64,000 nucleotides of DNA, from NCBI GenBank assembly GCA_027625915.1, contig JANTQA010000023.1, positions 19,716,001 to 19,780,000 of the forward strand. The letters run 5' to 3'. The first letter of the stretch is position 1; the number at the start of each line of letters is the position of its first letter. The stretch is from Anaeramoeba flamelloides. Taxonomy: Eukaryota; Metamonada; Anaeramoebidae. The notes under the pieces were generated by a model. That model was not told the DNA's origin. It was given only the letters and a program-made list of their open reading frames with translations, and did no database searches. Shown one piece after another: positions 45,969-56,165 of this stretch. The translations under genes and the position numbers were made by a program.

Positions 45969-47834
45969 ATGCTTTCTCAAACATTTCTATCAAGGAACCT
46001 GAATTTATTTTCTCCTTTAAAATTTTTACCCTCGCTTATCAATCTTAACAATGTAAAAACCCACAAAAATAATCTACTTTCGAGGCACATGATATCAACT
46101 GTTCCATTTCAACAAAAAAATCTTTTCCCAACACCACTAAACAATGTCATACGTTCGTCTTCAATGTGGAAGGGTATTGACGAAAAAATAACACGAAACT
46201 TACAAGAGGTAACTTTCTTTAATTTGATTATCCCTAAACAACCTTATTGTTGAGCAAGTCGCCAACAAACAAATAAAAAAAAAACAAAAAAAAAAAAAAA
46301 AAAGCAAAAGCCTTTTGAATTTTCCTGAACAAAATTCGAGTGAGAAAACCCCAATAACTTTACCCCTCCTAAAACCAGAAATTTAAGAACCTTTTGGTCC
46401 TACTGTTTGAAAAAAATCCTTTCTAATAGTTTTCAATAAGTAATGCTCAAACCTTTTGGTTCACTATTTTAAGATGTTTGAGTAATACCATTTCAAGGTT
46501 TTGTCCCTCATTTTCTTGAAACAGCTCTTTCTACATTTTTTTTTTTTTCTTTTCAATCAACAAAACAAAAAAATTTGGTTTGAGTGAGGGTTTTTCAGGA
46601 GAAATCAAAACAAAGACTAGAATATTTTCAAAATAAAATTTAATCATTAATTCAAACAATTTGGTTTCTTTTCCAAGCAAACACACACAAATTTAACAAT
46701 ATTTGATTCGATCTAACAATTTCAATTCACTAATTAAATAAAAAAAAAAAAAAAACAAATCCCAAATTCAAACAAAAGGATCAAGAAATTAAAAAAACAT
46801 GGGAACAATTAAATCGAAGAACAACCACAAAAATTGTCAAGAAATTTACAGACTCTGTCTTAGATTTTTCTTCGTTTTTAATCTCGATGGGTTTGTGGCC
46901 AATAAAATTTTATGCCAAGACAACATATAAAGTTGCAAAGTTTGGGTACAACACTGTCTCGAAAATCGGAAGCAAATTAAATAACTCAGAATTGTTTTTT
47001 ATTCGATATCCAAGAAATGTAATTTATACAATTGGAAGGCCAATTGTGTCAAACCCCGTCTCGCATTTTCTATCTGATTCGGTGGGTGAGGTCTATCAAA
47101 CATTTACCCAAAGCGATTTAACAAAAGATATCAATAAAATCAAATTAGGAATCAAAAGCGTCGATGAGGAAAATAAAAAATCTGCGTCCTTTTCAACGGC
47201 ATTGGCATTGATCCCGGAAACAAGGTATTCCAAATTAAAAAATTTTTGGTATCTCATTGAAAAATCACGAAACCCAATCGTGTCATTGTTTAGGTACCTT
47301 TCGTTAATCCCAGGAAAAGTTGTGGAAAAGATCGGTAATTTCGGTGAGTGGTATCTGCCATCAAATAATATTGCGTTTTGCCAAGAAGAAATCCGAAAGG
47401 TTGATCCTCATTTCCGAATCGGCAAATTTACAAAAATGCTTGAAAACGGGCTGATCGCAAAATTCATGGACCCCTATTTGAAAGCAGATTTAGAAAAGGT
47501 TGAAAAATACTTTGCAGAAAGGCCCTACAGGGAATTATTAGCAAATATCGCCGAAGACGAAAAGGCTGGGAAAATTGTGAAAAAGAAATTATTAGATGTA
47601 CGCGACGTCGAATTTTTTGATGGATCAACAAACCAATCTGAGACTATCTTGACCTTTTCATTTACAAGTGATGAAGCCCACACAGAAATACACGCAGAAA
47701 CAGGCGATACAATTAAACCACAGCAAATTAAAAATGTTTCCTATATTTTAATGATGAAACTTGAACCTTATTTAGATAAACCAGTTTGGGAAGTGGCTGA
47801 AATAATTCCAAGTAAAACCATAAATTGGATTTAA
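45969..47834 (+). CDS. TIM44: Mitochondrial import motor scaffold Tim44
   Basis: Exon 1 is 45969-46208 and exon 2 46779-47834, joined in phase 0 (CAA GAG|GTAACT...ACAAAAG|GAT), giving 431 residues. The start MLSQTFLSRNLNLFSPLKFL is an amphipathic presequence; the longer upstream frame to 45843 is hydrophobic and less likely. Exon 2 begins DQEIKKTWEQLNRRTT, continuing the N-terminal helical region. From about residue 288 the Tim44 C-terminal domain is clear: DPHFRIGKFTKMLENGLIAK, FMDPYLKADLEKVEKYF, LLDVRDVEFFDG, and KPVWEVAEI at the end. Tim44 recruits mtHsp70 to the TIM23 channel on the matrix side. With GcvH, it points to a protein-importing organelle in this organism. Family assignment is firm. 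Confidence 0.93.
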
Positions 47835-47877
47835 ATTTTGTTAATTTTGATCCTATTTTATTTTTTATTATTTTCTT

Positions 47878-47940
47878 TTCATCCCTTTTCTTTTCTTTTC
47901 TTTTCTTTTCTTTTCTTTTCCTTTCTTTTCTTATTTTTTC
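47878..47940. repeat. TTTTC microsatellite
   Basis: About nine tandem TTTTC units lie some 45 bp past the TIM44 stop codon, probably in its 3' UTR. The antisense shows a spurious Lys/Glu/Arg frame. Confidence 0.85.
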
Positions 47941-48969
47941 TTCTTTCCTTCTATTTCTTTCTCCTTCCATTTATTTTCTTTTTTTTTTTTAGGTTTTATA
48001 TCATTATTATTTTTTTTTTAATCTTTTTAGTTTTCCTTTATTTTATAAAAAATAAAATTAATTATTATATTTAATGTATTGGAATCTTTATATTCAATGA
48101 AGAATTATTAAATATTAAAATCGTTGTTTTGAATGTTTTTTTTATGGGGATTTTTGTCATATTACCAAAAAAAGTATGCTTTTTATGAAACATTTATAAT
48201 TATTGCATCACCAAATTAAAAAACACCAATACATGAATTAATTGAGTCAATGGAATTTTAAAATTTAAATATTTAGAAAAATAAAAGTTTTGGATTGATA
48301 ACCCTACAGAAGAAAAAATAAAATTTATTGCAATTTTAAAAAAGTTTAGAACTTTTTTGATTTATTGAATAAAAATAAAAAAAAAAAAAAAAGTACTCAC
48401 TATTTTAAAAGCACTATATTAAAAAAAAAAAAAAAAAAATTATTCATAAAAGGTGGAAATGAAGGAATCACTTAAATTAGTGACTTATATGAATTAATAA
48501 CACACTTAATAGATCTTTTTTAAAAAGTATTTATTAAGGAATTGAAGACTATTTGAGTTTAGTATCTAATTCTCAGTTTTTTTTTTAAAAAAAATTCATA
48601 ACGAAATATCTGTTTGAAATTTACTTTTTGAATTATACAAACACAATAAATGATACAAAAAATAACAAATTCTTTTAGGAAACAATTGTGATTAAAAAAA
48701 AAGTTATAATAGTATCGCAGTTCGAATAGATCCTGATTTTTTTTTTTTGAAAAATGATAATATTTCATTAACTAAAGTCCTATATATTCACATTTTCAGT
48801 TTTAGATAGGTTTTTAAAATCAATATGGTACAACAAAAAAGTTTTTCATCAACTCTGCTGATTTTTAGATAATGATTATTGTGTATTTTTTTTTCATATA
48901 TATTATTACTGGTATTTTACTCTGTAATACACTATATATATATATATAATTTTTTTTTCAAACAAAATT

Positions 48970-49500
48970 GTACACTCTCTCAAATCATTGATACTGTTAA
49001 ATTTGATTGTTTATAAGATAATTTCTTATTGGTGATTTTTATTTTGATTATTTATTTTTTCATTTTTGTTTTATTATTTTTGGATATTGAACAGTTGGAA
49101 AATAAAAAAACTAATAAGATAAGAAGAAACTAATTTGAAAATAATATACTAGTATAAAAATGGAAACAGTTTAAAGTTTGATTTTGAATGAGATAGATAT
49201 AGAAAATTAAGAAAGAGCATTATTGGATTGGTGTAAAACAGAAAAAAGAAAAGAACAAAAAAAAAAAAAAAAAAAACAATTGCAAAATATCCAGATGAAT
49301 TACGGGTTTATATTGAATATGAGACTTTAAAGAACAAAAGTTTGACTTGTAAAGAGTTATCAATAAAATGTCAAGAACCGTTGAGTAATTCTCCTTGTTC
49401 AACAGTTTTATTGATTTAATTATTTTTTTTTCATTACAATTTACAAAATGGGATTTCTCATTTCCAATAAAAGGGAACTCAAATTTTTTAACATTTTTTT
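48970..49500. repeat. ~500-bp dispersed repeat, copy 2 of 2
   Basis: Same order of blocks as 13550-14055, direct orientation, with substitutions and small indels throughout. Confidence 0.6.
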
Positions 49501-49539
49501 TTGATATTTATGGTTTGTTCAAGGCTTTTCTTTTATTAT

Positions 49540-49665
49540 TATCGACTCTTATATAAATTATATTATTTTTCTTATTTCTAAACAATCTAAGTTTGGTTGA
49601 TTCTTAATAATAAGGTGACTTTTTCATTTTTGACTGGAAAACTTTGAGTGAAATGAAGTTCAGTA
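49540..49665 (-). mobile_element. Fragment of the 562-bp TIR element
   Basis: Reverse complement matches the left ~120 bp of 24439-25000, including CATTTCACTCAAAG, CAAAAATGAAAAAG and AGAATCAACCAAACTTAGAT. The other end is missing. Confidence 0.6.
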
Positions 49666-49789
49666 TTTTATATTATTCACAGGTTCAAATTATTTTTTAA
49701 AGTCAACTGGTTTGATATTTTGAAATGTGATATTTATATTAGAAATTGAAATTTGTTTATATTTTTCATAATAAAATAAATTCCAAAAA

Positions 49790-50138
49790 TTTGGATACAG
49801 TTTAAAAAATTGTATAAATAACAATACCTCACTGTAAATTCAATTTGGAAATACTTTTGATTTAACAAACTATTTCTTTTTTGTTTGTTTTTTATTTGGT
49901 TTCCATTTCCTTTTTTTGTAGTTATGTAATCTGTTTGGCTAGATCTATAATTTATTTCAATGGTTGATAGACGGTGTGTGATGAGTTTGTTAAATTGAAA
50001 AATCACACCCAATTTGTAGATGGTATCTTATCATTTGATCAATCAAAAATTGTTGGAGAAATTTCAACAAATATCCCAATAATTTTTTTGTTCTGCTCAC
50101 TTGTTTTGTTATTTTGGAAACACTAATTATTTTTTTTC

Positions 50139-50175
<37 letters not shown>

Positions 50176-50230
50176 ATGAAAATCATTACTTCTAAAAATT
50201 ATTAATACTATGCAACTTAGTTGAAATTTT
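49790..50230. repeat. ~430-bp dispersed repeat, copy 2 of 2
   Basis: Colinear with 26240-26660; carries a TA microsatellite (50143-50171) at the place where the other copy has TTTATATTTGTTTCTTATAT. Confidence 0.5.
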
Positions 50231-52344
50231 ATGTTATGTCTGAAAAAATATAATAAATTGACTTTAATTTTGCCTATTATTGATTTTGGATGTGTCCAAA
50301 TTGTTGGAATAGGGTTTAATTTGAATTTATAGATATTTTAGTTTTTATTTTACAGTAATAATTATCTCAAAAAATAGACAACTTTTGAGAAAAAAAATAC
50401 AAATTTATTTATTTATTGATGGAAGAATTGTAAATTACTCTCAAAATATCCTATTACTTAAATTTCCTCAAAAGTTATTTAAGAGTAAAATCATAGATTT
50501 CAAGATTGTTCAAGGTGAAAAAGATACACCCATTTTTTTATGTTTAAATAGCAAAAGCAAAAAATTGAAAAAAAAGGGAAAAAAGAAAAAAAAGACATTT
50601 AAAAAAGCTTTATAAGAATCAATTGGTAAAAAATCAAAAAAAAAAAAAAAAAAAAAACAATGTTATCTATAATTAATAACTAGGTTCCCAAAATCATATT
50701 CACATTACTTTTGGTTGATTTAATAATTTGATAATTGATCATGAATATTTACTTGTTGATTTTTATTTAATATTGTATTTATTTTCTTTTTTTTATCTGA
50801 TTTACTTTAAACCTTTGGTTATTTTTAACCTTTTTTTTTTCTTCTTAATTTCAAGTTACTCATACTTTAGTGTTTCAGGGTCACATTATTGGTAAATAAC
50901 CACTTGTCCTTTTCCTTTTAAACTCTTATACCTAATATAAAGAAGATTAAGCCTGGGAAAAAATGAAAAAAAAAAAATTGTTCAATTTAAGCTTGTTCTC
51001 AGGAATATAATTATTATTTCCAAAAAAAAATCTTGTAAAAAAAACCCAAATTCAAAATTCAAAATTTCAAAAAGAATTTGAAAGAAAAACTGAATCATTG
51101 ATAAAAAAAAATTACCATTGTTAGTTCATTCGGGGATTAAAGAAGTTCTAACTATTAAATTAAAATTTTTAACTTTGTAAAAAATAAAATTTAATGATCT
51201 GAATTATTTTAACGAAGTTTTTATGACAAATCAGCTACATTACTACAAAAATAATTTATTAATTTTTTTGATAAAACTGTGTTTTTTATTAAAGAACTAA
51301 TTCAAATTAGTAAAAAAAAACAAGAATAATATTTAAGATATTATTCATAGTTAAGATTTTTCATTAATATTGTCATTAGTTAACCATTATGAGTTTTATA
51401 ATTATTTATTTAAATTTCTAAATTAAAATTTAGAAATTCGAAAATAATAAAAGAATATTTTATAGTGTCAAGGTTTTTTTATAATTTACAAAAATTGAAA
51501 TAAACCAACAATTTCATAAAATGTTTTCAAACAAAAAAAAAACTCAAAAAGCCACCAGAGAAAATTAACCCCCCCCTTTCAAAATAAATATTAAAATATA
51601 AAAAAAAAAGAACTAAAATTTCTGATATTTTCAATTAAATCCATCAATAAAAATGTTGTATTTAAAATATTTAATAAATTTATCTTTTATTTTTTCTAAT
51701 AAAGGTAAAAAACATTAGATTATTTTGATATATCTTTCTTAATCAACAAGGAAGTTTCAAAAATCACGATTATTTTTATCAAGTCACTAGAATACATAAT
51801 ATTGTTATTATATTATATATTTATATCTTCAATAAAAGTACAATTATTGTCTAAAAATCCTGACTAATGTCAAAAAATACTGATAAAAAATTTAATTACA
51901 ATATAATAGTTAATGTATTTTGGGGCTAATTCAACAATATTTTTTAATCAAAAAATTGGATCCTTGAAAAAAAAGTTATTCTTGAAAAAAAGTTATTTAT
52001 TTCAAAAACAACTAAAAAGATACTTGGTCCAATCATTAATTAGATCAAAGAATTTTCTTTGAATTTATGTTAATTTGTTCGATATATATAACCATTGTTT
52101 AGATGAACAAACTTAATAGAAAATGTATATTAAATAGTTTCCCAATTAACTATAGTCGAATAAAATACGTTGAAGAAAAAATCTTCTAAAACAACCAACC
52201 CTTTATCTGTTCTTTAAAGAATATGTTCTTGAGTTTAAACATTTTCTATATTAAAGAAAAAATGAAACACTTGTTTAAATTTGAATCTTGTAAAAAATAG
52301 AGTTATTTCAATTTTAGAGATAAATATAGAGTTCCATTCATTTA

Positions 52345-52525
52345 TCCAAATTTTGGTCATAGTAAATATAATTTATGATTATCTTAAAAGACTAATAATA
52401 ATTTTAATCAAAAATCTTAAGGTTTACAAAAATCTTTCAATTTTTTAATATAAATCATTTTTCAAACAATCTTTTGGTGCTCACCAAACGATTTTATATT
52501 GAAAATCCATTCAAGCTCAAAATTC
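52345..52525. repeat. Dispersed repeat, inverted relative of 27255-27440
   Basis: Contains TGATTATCTTAAAAGACTAA and TTGGTGCTCACCAAACGATT, complements of the other copy. Non-coding. Confidence 0.55.
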
Positions 52526-53293
52526 AAATTTGAAGTTTCGTTTAATATTACCAAAATTCGGATAAATGCATAGTTCTCTGTATTTATCTCTAAAACTGAA
52601 ATAACTGTATTTATTAGAAAAATCGATATTTACACCAGTGAAGGGGTTTATATAACTTTTCAATAGTTTTCACAACAACTTAGCCACATGATCACCAATT
52701 ATTAAAATTATTTTTACATTTATTTTATTATTTTTCTTATTCTTCTACTTTTATCTTTGTATTGGACAGAAAACACAACTTGAAGTTTTACAGGTTTTTT
52801 TTTAATATATCACCAATAAGAAGGAAAATAAAATCTTTCTTATTGATTTATTTAGCATGTGGAGGTAATAACTTGATTATTTTCAAGAAAAAATATCTAT
52901 TTTATATTTAAGTTATATTGTTGATAGAGATAATTTTTTTTTGATCGCTAAATTCATTTGAGACTTTATATTATGTACTTTCATAATAAGAAAAAAATTT
53001 TTTTTTTACCAACTACAAAAAATAAGACTCCTTTAATATAAATTTATGTTTCCCAGACCTTCAAAATACTTGAAGGTACTTGAAAATCCTTTCAAACATT
53101 TCAAGTATTTGTAAAGGGAAAAGTGTTGTAAAAAAAATTTTTTTTTTGAATATTCATGGGATTATTTGCAAAGTGTTTTAAAATAATTAATTTTCTAAAT
53201 CATGATTTTTATTATATGTCCTGAATAAAATTAAGCACTATTTTTTTCTGATAAATATTTTTCCAAATCTAAGTTTCATACTTAATTCAATTA

Positions 53294-54434
53294 ACCACTG
53301 GGATAATTTTTTTTAGAATAAAAACACTCTCAACTTTTAAATATCAAAATTATTTTTTGAAATTACTGTGCACTTTTTTATTTTAATTTTGAAAAATTGG
53401 GGTTGAGAAAAGTTTGAAATCAAAGAATAAGTTAATATATTAGATTAGAATGCTTTTCCAGAGAGTTTATCTTTTTAGTTTAACTTTTTTTTAATTTTAC
53501 CATTTAAAACTAAAAAAACATTTGAGGACCAAATTAGTGCCTTTTCTGAAAAGAAAATTCCCATAATTTAGAATTTATTTTAGTAAATGAGTTAAAACAA
53601 GATACTGAATCTAAAAATATACTTAATTTCAAGTGTGAATTCAATTATTTTGGCTAAAAATGTTTTCAAGAAAAAGTTAAATTGAAACTTTATTTATTTT
53701 TATTTTTTCATTTTGTTTTTTTAATTGTATTAATGGAAAGTATTTGATCAGTTTTTCATTTTTAGTGTTTTTTGGTTCGTAGGGACATATAGTGTGTTTT
53801 TTATTTTATAGCGATTTTATAATTTTACTGGACAAAGTAGGATTAATCGTGATTTTTTCAGATTATCACTAATTATTTTTCAATATGGTGATAATACAAT
53901 TTATCATCAAAAACTCAATTAATTTATGTTATATATCTCTAGGCCCAAAAAAAAAAAACACTAAAAATGGAAAACTGATCAAAAACTTTCCATTAATACA
54001 ATTAAAAAAACAAAATGAAAAAATAAAAATAAATAAAGTTTCAATTTAACTTTTTCTTTACAACAATTTATGCCAAAATGATTGAATTCAAACTTGAAAT
54101 TATTTATATTTTTAGATACAATATCTAATTTTAACTCATTTACTAAAATAAATTCTAAATTATGGGAATTTTATTTTCAGAAAAGGGAATAATTTGTTAT
54201 TCAAATGTTTTTTTTTATTTTTAAATGGTAAAAATAAATAAAAAGTTAAACTAAAAAGATAAACTTTCTGCAAAAATATTCTAATCTAATATATTAAGTT
54301 ATTATTTGATTTCAAAATTTTCTCAACCCCAATTTTTAAAAAAAAAATAAAAAAGTGTACAGTAATTTCAAAAAATATTTTGGATATTCAAAAGTTGAGT
54401 GTGTTTTTATTCTCAAAAATTATATCACAATGGT
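53294..54434. mobile_element. 1.1-kb foldback element with ~500-bp arms
   Basis: Left arm 53294 to about 53790 and right arm about 53945 to 54434 are inverted copies with mostly single-base differences and small indels; the loop is ~150 bp. Termini ACCACTGGGATA and inverse ACCATTGTGATA lie inside TA at both ends (53292-53293, 54435-54436). Matching inner blocks include TAAACTTTATTTATTTTTAT-type tracts, TTTTAATTGTATTAATGGAA and its inverse. TA flanks suggest a Tc1/mariner-type origin. No coding frame. Very long hairpin potential. Confidence 0.8.
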
Positions 54435-54516
54435 TAATTGACTTTAATTATAAGCTAGAAATCAAAAAATATTAATTAGAAAAAAATAGTGTTTTTTTAT
54501 ATTAAGGAAATATATA

Positions 54517-55219
54517 AACTATTTTTCAGTCAAAGGGGACCAGTTGTAATGGGTATAATACACGTGTTTAAAGGGTTTGTATAGATATTAGAAGAAAAAT
54601 TTTATTTTGGAAATTTTCAAAATCGAAATCATTTTTTCACATTTCTACACATTTTTGTTTTTTTTTTTCGATTTTTTTTTGAAAAACTTCATTCATTTGC
54701 AAAAAAATTTTTATTGCAAGATCAATAGTCACTTGGTAAAAACGTGTTATTCTAAGGTCATTGAAACCATGTAAAGATTGTTGAGAAATGATTTTGATTT
54801 CTATTGCAATTCAATTCGATCTTTGATCTTGATATTTGTTTAATAAATGTGAAAAATTTTCACTTCATTTTCATTTCCTTTTTCAAATAGAGACCACAAA
54901 TACCAACAAACTTTGTTTGGGGGCTTAATTTCTAAAAGAAAAGTATGGAAAATGAAGTCAAAAATGTTTCATATTTATTATTCAAATACCAGTGGAAGTT
55001 CAAAACGAACATCCTTGTTTTTCTCAATAGGGCTCTATGAATTTTTGTTTTTCAATTTTTAAGAAAATCTATTAATTAATTAGTTTTCTTTCAGACATGT
55101 ATCAACATTTCTTTGAGGTGTATTATTCTGTTTATTTCTTATTTGTTCTTCAAAGGTCAATTATATAAAATAATTGATATTTGAAAAAAACGTTGGGCCA
55201 CTTTGACTGAAACAGAGTT
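54517..55219. mobile_element. 703-bp TIR element related to the 562-bp nested element
   Basis: Left AACTATTTTTCAGTCAAAGG and right inverse AACTCTGTTTCAGTCAAAGT, each followed by a GGNCCA block; TA on the left (54515-54516). It shares ends, but little interior, with 24439-25000. Confidence 0.65.
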
Positions 55220-56165
55220 TTTTTATATATATATATAAATATCTATATTTATAAAAAACCAAGTTATTAAAAGTTAATAAGTTTATTAATATTAGTTAAA
55301 AAAATGCTATCTACAAAATATATACAACAATAAATAATTAATGCAAACATTCAGATAATAAAAAAGAATGGTGTATTTTTGGAAACAATATTTAATATTA
55401 ATTTTTCTGTCATTTTCTCTCTTAGTCATACCTGAAAAAAAATGATAATTGGAAAAAAAACTTTCAAATCTATTTTAATTCTAAAATGGTAACTAAAATA
55501 AAATAATTTCCAAGTATAATTTTTACTTGTTTTTTGCTCATCAATATAGATATATCTGATATTAAAATTCCCCAAACTTGACTAATACCTATTGTTGAAC
55601 TCTTGAAGCCAATTTCACATGAACCGGAAAGACATAGCATCAAAAAATCGAAAAAAGTTACTCTTACTAATGTTTCCAATTAAATCTTAAATTTGAAAAA
55701 TTGAACTGGCTAATATTTTGTTTTAATTGGATATTGTTTTGATTTCGATTTTTATTCAAATAATCAATCTAATTTTTTGAATCATTTTTTGATTCAAAAA
55801 ATCGTCAAAAACATTTTAAAACAAGAATTTAAACCACTGTTTTAGAATTAAAACTACTTAAAAAAATTTTTTTTGAGTTATTGTAAAATAATATTTCCTT
55901 CTTACAATCAATAAAAAATTCTGATTTAAACTAGGTTGAAATGAAATAATAAGTTTTTTATATATTTTAGATAGGTTTGTTTCAAAGAACAAAACTCAAT
56001 CAATTGTACTCGAGAATTTTACAGAATTTTTCAATTTGAAAACAAATATAAAAAAGTCTGAAAAACACACCTACAAATTAAATTCAAATTTGATTGTTTA
56101 AAAAATTCAACTTTGCTGAAATTTTTATTTTTTTGTTTTTTGACTTCTTTGAAAACCTAAAAATA

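Larger units (their letters stand above)
47835..56165. other. 8.3 kb gene desert between TIM44 and RAD17
   Basis: Only repeats were identified: a TTTTC microsatellite (47878-47940), paired dispersed repeats (48970-49500, 49790-50230), a TIR-element fragment (49540-49665), an inverted dispersed repeat (52345-52525), a 1.1-kb foldback (53294-54434) and a 703-bp TIR element (54517-55219). Short frames at 50385-50615 and 55470-55679 have no recognisable relatives. Confidence 0.55.

Noticed and set aside
50385-50615. Plus-strand frame of 76 codons
   Set aside because: Ends in a long poly-Lys run from A-tracts and has no family resemblance, start context or partner exon.
56094-56165. Upstream in-frame ATG extending RAD17 by 24 residues
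   Set aside because: The extension is Phe/Ile-rich and resembles translated AT-rich leader; the ATG at 56166 gives a basic start fitting a nuclear protein.
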